Below are positions 9,840-21,100 of a stretch of DNA of 64,000 nt, one piece after another. This DNA comes from Aphanomyces cochlioides (lineage: Eukaryota; Oomycota; Saprolegniomycetes; Saprolegniales; Verrucalvaceae), in the NCBI GenBank assembly GCA_019828595.1, contig JAHQRK010000023.1:1206144-1270143 (forward strand). The letters run 5' to 3'. The position numbers were made by a program, and so were the translations under genes. The notes below the pieces were generated by a model, which saw nothing but the letters and a program-made list of their open reading frames with translations, had not been told where the DNA came from and did not search any database. Position 1 is the stretch's first letter. Every line of letters begins with the position of its first letter.

Positions 9840-10589
9840 GGCGCTCCTCCAAAGGAACCCCACTGGACTCTTTCAACCTGTATTAACGGACAAATGACGA
9901 ATTGATTTTGTATCCAGATAAAAGAATCGATTATCCAGATACACTATAAACTCCAATCTGACCCCACGAATGCGCGCCATTGAAAGAGAACCATCCAATC
10001 CTTATACTTAGAAATAGAATACCACTCCAGTTGAAACCCACTAAACACAAACAATAAGAGCCATTCACTTGTCTGGACATACATTTCGAAATTTGCAATA
10101 GACAGTCTATATGACTTGTCCGATGTCTCGGACTACACGTTCGACAGGGTTATGAAGGAAACAGTCAGCGAGTCAGCCGCTGTTGAATGGTGCATGAAAG
10201 TAAGTTGAAACTCCTGTTGAATGAAACTCACAGTCAATTGAAAGTGTGTGGGAAGTACGTGTGAAACAGTACTTGAAGGCCATGCGAGGTGTTCACACTG
10301 ACGACCTTCAATCTTACCTTGATCAGTTCATGTGGCGAAGCAAAACGCAACAGGTATGTATTTTAAAGGCTTAGTGATAGCTATTCGTAAAACCTACATC
10401 TAATACATGACAGCGTTCATTGCATTCCATGTCACTTTGTTCCGTCCAAGGAAATATCCATGGATTTTCGGATAATTATCCGGATATCCATGGATATTTC
10501 CTTGGATGTTTCCATGGATATCCGGATAATTATGCGGAATATTTAATACAGGTTGAAAGAGTCCAGTGGGGTTCCTTTGGAGGAGCGCC
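9840..10589 (+). mobile_element. Merlin-type element, copy in H2
   Basis: Same 750-bp structure as in H1. The CATCTCGT duplications lie at 9832-9839 and 10590-10597. The shared position inside the host Helitron shows it was copied with the Helitron, not inserted independently. Confidence 0.78.
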
Positions 10590-11163
10590 CATCTCGTCTT
10601 TGGCAGGTATTATTTTAAATAGTAGGACAATATTTTCATTTTGTATGTGGAATGATTATTAATATTATCGACAACTGCCACGTCCAGCATCATGGGTGCA
10701 TGAACGAACTTGTCTCAAATTACTCTTTTTTTGACTTGGCGTTTGTATGTAAAAATTGCTCATTTTGTACTTGGATCAAGTATATAAAAATTGCTAATTT
10801 TGTACTTGGATAAAGTATATAAAAATTGCTAATTTTGTACTTGGATAAAGTATATAAAAATTGCTCATTTGTTGACTTGACGTTTGTATGTAAAAATTAC
10901 TCTCGTACTTAGTCTCGTACTTACGTGTTGCGTTAGAGCCTTAAGTAATAGACTAGGGTGAGGCCAGGGCTACGCCCCTGGGTGGAGCGTTTTGCTTTGG
11001 AAATAACAAAGATTTGATCACACACATGAAACGTTTGAAGCCATACTATGAATTTAGAATTTGATTCAGGCCCAGTTCGAAGTAAAAAAATAAGTTAACG
11101 CCGAGGATTCTGATTGGCTACTGTTGACTGACGAATATTTTTTTTCGTCAGGAGATAAATCAT

Positions 11164-11574
11164 GTCCTGACCAAAAAACCGTCGACTCGTACCGAAAGAA
11201 AAATAAATTATCAATCAGAGAACATATTATTTTGAAACTAAGGAGACGGCATTTACTTCGCACTCCTTATTCACTTCTTTCTTATTTTACTTCGAATTGG
11301 CCTCCATAGTTTCCCTGTTTTGTTGTGCAAAAATGCCAGTACTTGCACAGATAACACGAACGACTTATCAGTGATAATACAGACGCTCGAGGTACCCAGT
11401 CCTATTCACGGCGCATTTGACGGCAAGACACTGATGACCATGCGCTTAGATGATGCTCATGGCGACTACCAACATGTCGGAGACATAGTATATCTAGATG
11501 GAGAAAGGCGAACATTAGATGGTAATCTACGGTTGTGTCCAATGTGAGCGTGGCATGTGGTGGGTGGAGGTTCT
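11164..11574. other. Foreign segment inside H3
   Basis: Same 411-bp segment and same junctions as in H2. The 75-codon plus-strand frame is kept at 11320-11547. Confidence 0.6.
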
Positions 11575-13059
11575 ACTGGCTTGTTCTTTGTCCGCAGGCA
11601 ACAGTGGTCCAATCAAATGATGCAAAGCGCCTTGGATTGTATAAGAGCTCGGCCCACCGTTGCCGTGAATAATTTCTTGGGTACCAATAGATGTAAAGGC
11701 AAAGAGGGCGTTGTACCGGCGAGTGTTATTGACAAACCCTCTGGTTTTGAACAAAGCAATGTATTCGCGAAACTCGGGTGTGTCAGGCCAGGTAGCAACA
11801 GGCAGCACTCGAGTGCCTCCACCGCAGCAGTCCTTTTCTTCGCCTGGCCAAATCTTCGCTTCGCAATGGCGGCAAATCGAACGCTGCTCAATAGTATGAA
11901 GAGGCACCAATGATTCATCGAAGTCATCGAAACTGACGCGTGCACTGTTGTGAGCACTCTTCTTCTTCGGGCGACCCTTGGGTTTATTCCGGAGACTTAA
12001 TCCTTGCTCGCGAGGAGGTACATCAATCAAATCCACATCCACGTTTAGCGGAGGATCAGCATTTGCCAAGGCAAGTAATTGATTGTCAGTGTTGCAATCC
12101 ACATTTCCATCGGAAATATCTTCTTCCTTGGTTTCTTCTTCACCTCCTTCATTCATACGGTTAGGTTGTAGCGCAGCATAGATCCTTCGATTGTCAACTC
12201 TGCGCTCGCGATCTTCTTGCTCCTGAGCTGCCAGAATCTTGAGATGATGGTCACTTTGAGCGCGATAATGGATTCTGTCTTCTCCCTCCTTGGTTTCCTC
12301 TTCGTCGCTCTGATCCATGTCCGTGTGGTGCAAAATGATGGCACCCCGCCCTTGATTCGCAACCTCAGTGTTGTGCTTTTTTTCGCGAGCACGTTTGTTG
12401 TATTCCGCCTTCTTGGATCTTTTCATAGCCACCTCTTTGTCGAAGTCTTCCACGATAGCATGCCGTTTCTTTTCGCGAGCACGATTGTTGTACTCCGCCT
12501 TTTTGGATTTTTCCATTGCCACCTCTTCGTCAACTTTATCCAGGATAGCTTGCCGTTTTTTTTCGCGAGCACGATTGTTGTACTCCGCCTTTAGAAGAGC
12601 TTGCCGATTCTTTTCGCGAGCACGATTGTTGTACTCCGCCTTTTTAGATTTTTCCATTGCCACCTCTTCGTCGACTTCATCCACGATAGCTTGCCGTTTC
12701 TTTTCGCGAGCACGTTTGTTGTACTCCGCCTTGTTGGCTTTTCTCATAGCCGCCTCGTCGTTAATATTGCCCTGATTCAAGGCATCGTCATCCACAGCTC
12801 GGCCATTAGCTCCAGTGGATGCAGACTCTTGTTCGGTAGCATGCACTTCTTTCCGCTCTGCTTGCTTCCCAGGTTCAGAATTATCGATCGCATGTCCTTG
12901 ATTGTCATTGTCATGACTGCAATTGCCTTTCTTAGAGGCCGAGTAGTTGTTATTTTCTACGCAGAAAACTGCGTCAGACAAATGTTCATACAAAAACTTC
13001 AAGACAAAAATGATAATGTGATTGGATCGTAAAAATACTGTGGATATGTGTCCCGCCAC
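11575..13059 (-). pseudogene. Helitron Rep/helicase, N-terminal fragment in H3
   Basis: Same extent as in H2, but with Lys instead of Met at codon 21 of the open frame. The coiled-coil spacers are identical to those of H2 and H4. Confidence 0.85.
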
Positions 13060-13728
13060 TTAAGCTTAACATAATGTGGTTTGCCAGAAAATACTACTCA
13101 TTTCTTTCATAAATCGTACAGAGTTCGCGGTATTTATTAAACATCACTTTGTTTAATATCGCGTTTTGAACTCGTACATCCAATGAGTTGAAACTTTGAT
13201 ACTGGGTAATACACCTGCTAAGTATCATGAAACACCCCTGAAGTGATTCATGATACTCGCCGTAGGCCCACTATCAACAGTGGTACTCCGTCAAAAAAAG
13301 TAGCACCATCAGTTGCAATAGTGGTAACCAACGTTACACATTGTCCCCTTACTGTAAAAAGTTGAACTATGGGGAGAGGATTTACTCGTCCAAAGTCAAT
13401 ATGAAAATACAGTAAACCCACACGTTATAGCCGTCCCTGGCTGCTCTATGAAAATGTCCGGTATTTCGAGCCAAAAAGGCCCTACTTCGTAACATTCGCA
13501 TATATAAAATTTTTATTTTTTAAAATTTTTTGATCGCGTCGGAATTCGCCTTTCGGAGTCCAAGCCTCTGGCCAGGGTATGGCTTAAAGTGGCAGAAAGG
13601 GCTCGTCACCCTACTGCACAGTGTGTTGACCGCTTATTCAGCGGCCTTTTCTGCCCGAGTGAAGCTATCCTAAGACATGCATCTCATCTTGCATCGTCCC
13701 AGAAAAAACCAATTGCCATGCATCTCGT

Positions 13729-14478
13729 GGCGCTCCTCCAAAGGAACCCCACTGGACTCTTTCAACCTGTATTAACGGACAAATGACGAATTGATTTTGT
13801 ATCCAGATAAAAGAATCGATTATCCAGATACACTATAAACTCCAATCTGACCCCACGAATGCGCGCCATTGAAAGAGAACCATCCAATCCTTATACTTAG
13901 AAATAGAATACCACTCCAGTTGAAACCCACTAAACACAAACAATAAGAGCCATTCACTTGTCTGGACATACATTTCGAAATTTGCAATAGACAGTCTATA
14001 TGACTTGTCCGATGTCTCGGACTACACGTTCGACAGGGTTATGAAGGAAACAGTCAGCGAGTCAGCCGCTGTTGAATGGTGCATGAAAGTAAGTTGAAAC
14101 TCCTGTTGAATGAAACTCACAGTCAATTGAAAGTGTGTGGGAAGTACGTGTGAAACAGTACTTGAAGGCCATGCGAGGTGTTCACACTGACGACCTTCAA
14201 TCTTACCTTGATCAGTTCATGTGGCGAAGCAAAACGCAACAGGTATGTATTTTAAAGGCTTAGTGATAGCTATTCGTAAAACCTACATCTAATACATGAC
14301 AGCGTTCATTGCATTCCATGTCACTTTGTTCCGTCCAAGGAAATATCCATGGATTTTCGGATAATTATCCGGATATCCATGGATATTTCCTTGGATGTTT
14401 CCATGGATATCCGGATAATTATGCGGAATATTTAATACAGGTTGAAAGAGTCCAGTGGGGTTCCTTTGGAGGAGCGCC
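13729..14478 (+). mobile_element. Merlin-type element, copy in H3
   Basis: Target duplications CATCTCGT are at 13721-13728 and 14479-14486. The terminal repeats are intact. Confidence 0.78.
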
Positions 14479-15019
14479 CATCTCGTCTTTGGCAGGTATT
14501 ATTTTAAATAGTAGGACAATATTTTCATTTTGTATGTGGAATGATTATTAATATTATCGACAACTGCCACGTCCAGCATCATGGGTGCATGAACGAACTT
14601 GTCTCAAATTACTCTTTTTTTGACTTGGCGTTTGTATGTAAAAAATTGCGCTCATTTTGTACTTGGATCAAGTATATAAAAATTGCTAATTTTGTACTTG
14701 GATAAAGTATATAAAAATTGCTAATTTTGTACTTGGATAAAGTATATAAAAATTGCTCATTTGTTGACTTGACGTTTGTATGTAAAAATTACTCTCGTAC
14801 TTAGTCTCGTACTTACGTGTTGCGTTAGAGCCTTAAGTAATAGACTAGGGTGAGGCCAGGGCTACGCCCCTGGGTGGAGCGTTTTGCTTTGGAAATAACA
14901 AAGATTTGATCACACACATGAAACGTTTGAAGCCATACTATGAATTTAGAATTTGATTCAGGCCCAGTTCGAAGTAAAAAAATAAGTTAACGCCGAGGAT
15001 TCTGATTGGCTACTGTTGA

Positions 15020-15043
15020 CTGACGAATATTTTTTTTCGTCAG
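15020..15043. repeat. Hairpin in the Helitron 3' subterminal region
   Basis: CTGACGAA and TTCGTCAG arms flank an AT-rich loop. The H6 counterpart (31000-31024) has 10-bp arms. This is separate from the terminal hairpin near CTAG. Confidence 0.7.
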
Positions 15044-15055
15044 GAGATAAATCAT

Positions 15056-15466
15056 GTCCTGACCAAAAAACCGTCGACTCGTACCGAAAGAAAAATAAAT
15101 TATCAATCAGAGAACATATTATTTTGAAACTAAGGAGACGGCATTTACTTCGCACTCCTTATTCACTTCTTTCTTATTTTACTTCGAATTGGCCTCCATA
15201 GTTTCCCTGTTTTGTTGTGCAAAAATGCCAGTACTTGCACAGATAACACGAACGACTTATCAGTGATAATACAGACGCTCGAGGTACCCAGTCCTATTCA
15301 CGGCGCATTTGACGGCAAGACACTGATGACCATGCGCTTAGATGATGCTCATGGCGACTACCAACATGTCGGAGACATAGTATATCTAGATGGAGAAAGG
15401 CGAACATTAGATGGTAATCTACGGTTGTGTCCAATGTGAGCGTGGCATGTGGTGGGTGGAGGTTCT
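15056..15466. other. Foreign segment inside H4
   Basis: Third copy of the 411-bp segment. Its presence here without the Merlin element indicates that the foreign segment was acquired before Merlin inserted, or that H4 is a recombinant. Confidence 0.6.
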
Positions 15467-16951
15467 ACTGGCTTGTTCTTTGTCCGCAGGCAACAGTGGT
15501 CCAATCAAATGATGCAAAGCGCCTTGGATTGTATAAGATCTCGGCCCACCGTTGCCGTGAATAATTTCTTGGGTACCAATAGATGTAAAGGCAAAGAGGG
15601 CGTTGTACCGGCGAGTGTTATTGACAAACCCTCTGGTTTTGAACAAAGCAATGTATTCGCGAAACTCGGGTGTGTCAGGCCAGGTAGCAACAGGCAGCAC
15701 TCGAGTGCCTCCACCGCAGCAGTCCTTTTCTTCGCCTGGCCAAATCTTCGCTTCGCAATGGCGGCAAATCGAACGCTGCTCAATAGTATGAAGAGGCACC
15801 AATGATTCATCGAAGTCATCGAAACTGACGCGTGCACTGTTGTGAGCACTCTTCTTCTTCGGGCGACCCTTGGGTTTATTCCGGAGACTTAATCCTTGCT
15901 CGCGAGGAGGTACATCAATCAAATCCACATCCACGTTTAGCGGAGGATCAGCATTTGCCAAGGCAAGTAATTGATTGTCAGTGTTGCAATCCACATTTCC
16001 ATCGGAAATATCTTCTTCCTTGGTTTCTTCTTCACCTCCTTCATTCATACGGTTAGGTTGTAGCGCAGCATAGATCCTTCGATTGTCAACTCTGCGCTCG
16101 CGATCTTCTTGCTCCTGAGCTGCCAGAATCTTGAGATGATGGTCACTTTGAGCGCGATAATGGATTCTGTCTTCTCCCTCCTTGGTTTCCTCTTCGTCGC
16201 TCTGATCCATGTCCGTGTGGTGCAAAATGATGGCACCCCGCCCTTGATTCGCAACCTCAGTGTTGTGCTTTTTTTCGCGAGCACGTTTGTTGTATTCCGC
16301 CTTCTTGGATCTTTTCATAGCCACCTCTTTGTCGAAGTCTTCCACGATAGCATGCCGTTTCTTTTCGCGAGCACGATTGTTGTACTCCGCCTTTTTGGAT
16401 TTTTCCATTGCCACCTCTTCGTCAACTTTATCCAGGATAGCTTGCCGTTTTTTTTCGCGAGCACGATTGTTGTACTCCGCCTTTAGAAGAGCTTGCCGAT
16501 TCTTTTCGCGAGCACGATTGTTGTACTCCGCCTTTTTAGATTTTTCCATTGCCACCTCTTCGTCGACTTCATCCACGATAGCTTGCCGTTTCTTTTCGCG
16601 AGCACGTTTGTTGTACTCCGCCTTGTTGGCTTTTCTCATAGCCGCCTCGTCGTTAATATTGCCCTGATTCAAGGCATCGTCATCCACAGCTCGGCCATTA
16701 GCTCCAGTGGATGCAGACTCTTGTTCGGTAGCATGCACTTCTTTCCGCTCTGCTTGCTTCCCAGGTTCAGAATTATCGATCGCATGTCCTTGATTGTCAT
16801 TGTCATGACTGCAATTGCCTTTCTTAGAGGCCGAGTAGTTGTTATTTTCTACGCAGAAAACTGCGTCAGACAAATGTTCATACAAAAACTTCAAGACAAA
16901 AATGATAATGTGATTGGATCGTAAAAATACTGTGGATATGTGTCCCGCCAC
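15467..16951 (-). pseudogene. Helitron Rep/helicase, N-terminal fragment in H4
   Basis: Same truncation after LLPADKEQAS as in H2 and H3, with Lys at codon 21 of the frame. Confidence 0.85.
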
Positions 16952-17667
16952 TTAAGCTTAACATAATGTGGTTTGCCAGAAAATACTACTCATTTCTTTC
17001 ATAAATCGTACAGAGTTCGCGGTATTTATTAAACATCACTTTGTTTAATATCGCGTTTTGAACTCGTACATCCAATGAGTTGAAACTTTGATACTGGGTA
17101 ATACACCTGCTAAGTATCATGAAACACCCCTGAAGTGATTCATGATACTCGCCGTAGGCCCACTATCAACAGTGGTACTCCGTCAAAAAAAGTAGCACCA
17201 TCAGTTGCAATAGTGGTAACCAACGTTACACATTGTCCCCTTACTGTAAAAAGTTGAACTATGGGGAGAGGATTTACTCGTCCAAAGTCAATATGAAAAT
17301 ACAGTAAACCCACACGTTATAGCCGTCCCTGGCTGCTCTATGAAAATGTCCGGTATTTCGAGCCAAAAAGGCCCTACTTCGTAACATTCGCATATCGCGT
17401 CGGAATTCGCCTTTCGGAGTCCAAGCCTCTGGCCAGGGTATGGCTTAAAGTGGCAGAAAGGGCTCGTCACCCTACTGCACAGTGTGTTGACCACTTATTC
17501 AGCGGCCTTTTCTGCCCGAGTGAAGCTATCCTAAGACATGCGTCTCACCTTGCATCGTCCCAGAAAAACTCAACTGCCATTCAATCGCCTTTGGCAGGTA
17601 TTATTTTAAATAGTAGGACAATATATTTTCATTTTGTATGTGGAATGATTATTAATATTATCGACAA

Positions 17668-17714
17668 CTGCCACGTCCAGCATCATGGGTGCACGATGAT
17701 GCTGGACGTGGCAG
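17668..17714. repeat. 19-bp perfect hairpin in H4
   Basis: Arms CTGCCACGTCCAGCATCAT and its complement flank a 9-nt loop. H1-H3 and H6 keep only the left arm; H7 has the full hairpin at 31619-31665. Confidence 0.85.
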
Positions 17715-18132
17715 TGTGACAAAATATGACACCGAGTATTGAGCAACACACCAAATAATTGACAAATGGATATTTGCCATGGATATGGGGCAATACAACC
17801 TTGAGTGGTCAAATGAGTTGATGTTGGTTGGAAGTGCTGACTACTATGAACGAACTTGTCTCAAATTGCTCATTTTGTACTTGGATAAAGTATGTAAAAA
17901 TTGCTAATTTTGTACTTGGATAAAGTACATAAAAATTGCTAATTTTGTACTTGGATAAAGTATATAAAAATTGCTAATTTTGTACTTGGATAAAGTACAT
18001 AAAAATTGCTAATTTTGTACTTGGATAAAGTATATAAAAATTGCTCATTTGTTGACTTGACGTTTGTATGTAAAAATTACTCTCGTACTTAGTCTCGTAC
18101 TTACGTGTTGCGTTAGAGCCTTAAGTAATAGA

Positions 18133-21100
18133 CTAGGGTGAGGCCAGGGCTACGCCCCTGGGTGGAGCGTTTTGCTTTGGAAATAACAAAGATTTGCTCA
18201 CACACATGAAACGTTTGAAGCCATACTATGAATTTAGAATTTGATTCAGGCCCAGTTCGAAGTAAAAAAAATAAGTTAACGCTGAGGATTCTGATTGGCT
18301 ACTGTTGACTGACGAAAATTTTTTTTTCGTCAGGAGATAAATCATATACCCAAGTTCAGATTGCACAATCTGTGCGATCGATGAGTAGATCGAGGTCGTC
18401 GTTGGTTGACAACCACGTACTTCGTCATCTTGTAATACTGTAACGTTGAATCTAAGTATAAGGTGCGTAGTTTGGGGTTAGCTAATCTCGAGGATTTATC
18501 GTCCAATTCATCGGTACGATGCAATTGGACTTGACCCAGGAAGTCACGGCAATTCCACAACAACACAGTGTAAATATTTGTAAGAACATGATAACGTTTG
18601 TTAGTTATGGATGAAGTTTTATGGAGTCCTGCCTATTGTAATGCTTCTTGATACACAATGTTTTTCGTGTAGATTCCAGGCAATCCATCGTACTGTCCAT
18701 TGGCGACCAAAAACTTAATGTTGCCTTTTGCTTGGGCTCTTGACATGGCGACGTAAAGCTGTCCATGCGAGAAGACGGGTTCTGGAAGGTAGACGCCCAC
18801 GTGAGAAATCGTTTGACCTTGAGCCTTGTGAATCGTCATTGCAAAGGCAACTTAAACAGGAAATTGTCTTCTGCGTAGCTCAAATGGGTAATTGTTTTGC
18901 TCACCATCGTGAATTGTAGTAGTTCGGGGAATGTAAACGATCTTGTTCGTGTGGGAGCCGTTCATAATTTGAGCCTTGATACATCGTGTTTTCAGCTCAA
19001 GAACAATTAAACGTGTTCCGTTGCACATGCCTTCCGAAGTACACAAATTACGAAGCAGAATAATGGGGCAACCAACTTTCAAATGCAACTTGTGGCTGGG
19101 GAAGTTGTTGATGTCTATAGAATTCAGAAACTCGATGGGGAACTCGCATGCATTTGTGTCCGAGTTGGGTTTGTCAGCAACAGAATCGGCGGACAAATAT
19201 GTCATTTCGCAGTCGGAAGTGAATCGCTCAAGAAGTGTTGTGTTGATGTCAGCAACAACACTATGTTTGGGTGCAAGGATAGCTCGACATCCAAAGTACG
19301 ATCTAAGTGCATTGATGCGCAGGTTGTTCATGTCTTGATAGACGTTGTTTAAAAATGACCCCAAATCATCAGGCGACTTGTATGGAATCGCCAAATCATC
19401 AGGTAGTCGAATGTAATCGGCACCGAGTTCGGTACATGTGGGGTATGTTCCATGACCAATAGACTTGAGCAATGCAGCAAACTCTCGAACACTCTCTGAG
19501 TTGTTGTTGGTCAACCTCATGTTCACCGTCAGATGAAACTGTGCGATATTTCTCCAAAGGTAGCTGTTCTTCAAGCATGCTTCGAGGATTAGCCCAGGTG
19601 TGCCCTTCAAAATGACTGGAAGCATTTGCTTGAAGTCGCCCGAGAATATGACGACCTTTCCACCAAAAGGAAGCGCGTTGTCCATCAAATCTTGTAGCAT
19701 GTGATCAACGGCCTCCACAGCATACTTGTGCATCATCGAACACTCGTCCCAAATAATAAGTTCTGTGAGACGTAAAAGTTCCGCAAGATGTGACTGCTTC
19801 CGAACGTCACATCGGCTAAGCTCGTGCAATGATCTTGGAAGACAGAATCTCGAATGCGCAGTTGTACCTCCGATCAAATTCAGAGCAGCAAGTCCGGACG
19901 AAGCAACAACCAAGGCAATTTTGTTCATTGAGCGCACTTGAGCCAATAAAATGTTTGAGATGAACGTCTTCCCTGAGCCGCCCTCACCTTCGAGAAAATA
20001 TACTTTGCCTCTTCGAACAGTACTTTCCTTCGTAATCTCGCTCATAACGTCGTTGTAGAAGACCTCGTGCTCTTCGGTCATCGTAGACTTGCCTTCCAAA
20101 ATGCCTTGGATTTGTTCTTGGTTGTGCGAAGATTCCATAGCCACTAATCAGTTGGATTGACTGCCCCTGTTTGTTTCCTCAAGAGCAAAATATTGTTCGA
20201 AATGTGCAAGCTGTGGAAGCTCCGGAAAACGATCCAAGCTTGATGCATTCGACTCGAGGCATCTTGATAAAGCCTGAATTGCGAAAGCTGTAGATTTTTG
20301 AGAATCGTCGGGGTACATGCGGTGAAAATCTTGCCTCATTTCATCTTCGAATTTGTTCCATAGCCCTCGTGCGTCCGCAGGTTCACAGTGAATCAGAATA
20401 CTGACAAAAAGTGTTCGGAGCTCATAGGGAGTTGCTGTTTCAGTTGCTTCTCGCATGCAGGTTAGCCATTCCTCGTCATTTTCAAGAAAGCCAAGGGCAA
20501 GTGCGGCTGACTTGAACGTCGGATGAACCACGCCATTGACGGTTCGCAAATCTTCGTGCGATGTCGGACCTCGTCGGTAGCATAAGAGCATTCGCATAAA
20601 AAAACAGTCTCCCGAGCGGGGTGACACCGTCAGCATCCTCCCGATCATACGATCACCACCCCTTTTACGTGATGTCCACTTGCGGAGCTTTTTATTCCAT
20701 ACGAAATGCTCGGGGATATCATGGTACAGACATTCACGCGCAAGTGCTTGTGAATCACTGTTTTCACGGCACAGTTCAAAAAACGCGGTGAGTTTCGTCC
20801 GGTTCCTCCTTGCCAATTCCTGAGGGCTCATCGGGCGGTCGGTAGGAATGCATACAACTTGTTCACCTTCCAAGTGTATTTCGAGGTTCTCGACAGCGTG
20901 AGATCGTTTGAACATGTCGAAAGAGAAAATGCGTGTGAGGGCCTCACAGCACGATACATAGCGGGCATCTTGGTATTGCTTGATTTCGTCAAGTTCACCG
21001 GACTCAAGTTGAAAATTTGAGCGGTCGGAGACCTTGTAGATGTACTTGTACAGGTACTTGACTGCAGATATACTTGTACACGCCTCGACATTGATGTGGC

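Larger units (their letters stand above)
7065..10952 (-). mobile_element. Helitron H2, non-autonomous, 3888 bp, both ends present
   Basis: The 5' TC is at 10952 and the 3' CTAG at 7065-7068. Upstream of CTAG is the expected hairpin (CCAGGG / CCCTGG arms) about 11 nt from the end. The layout from 5' to 3' is: non-coding 5' region with a Merlin insertion, Rep/helicase N-terminal remnant, 411-bp foreign insert (7275-7685), then 210 bp of 3' end. It is nearly identical to H3. Confidence 0.9.
10953..14844 (-). mobile_element. Helitron H3, non-autonomous, 3892 bp, both ends present
   Basis: The 5' TC is at 14844 and the 3' CTAG at 10953-10956. It repeats H2 nearly base for base; the length differs by four bases through small indels such as an extra GC near 14649 and T-run length near 11142. 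It includes the 411-bp foreign segment at 11164-11574. Confidence 0.9.
14845..18132 (-). mobile_element. Helitron H4, non-autonomous, without the Merlin insertion
   Basis: The 5' TC is at 18132, abutting the H5 CTAG, and the 3' CTAG is at 14845-14848. It carries the foreign segment (15056-15466) and the truncated gene like H2 and H3. Its 5' region resembles H7 instead: the Merlin site is empty (near 17577-17590), the AT-rich stretch is missing near 17394, the 35-bp minisatellite is longer (about 17866-18050), and an extra segment follows the 19-bp hairpin at 17668-17714. Confidence 0.88.
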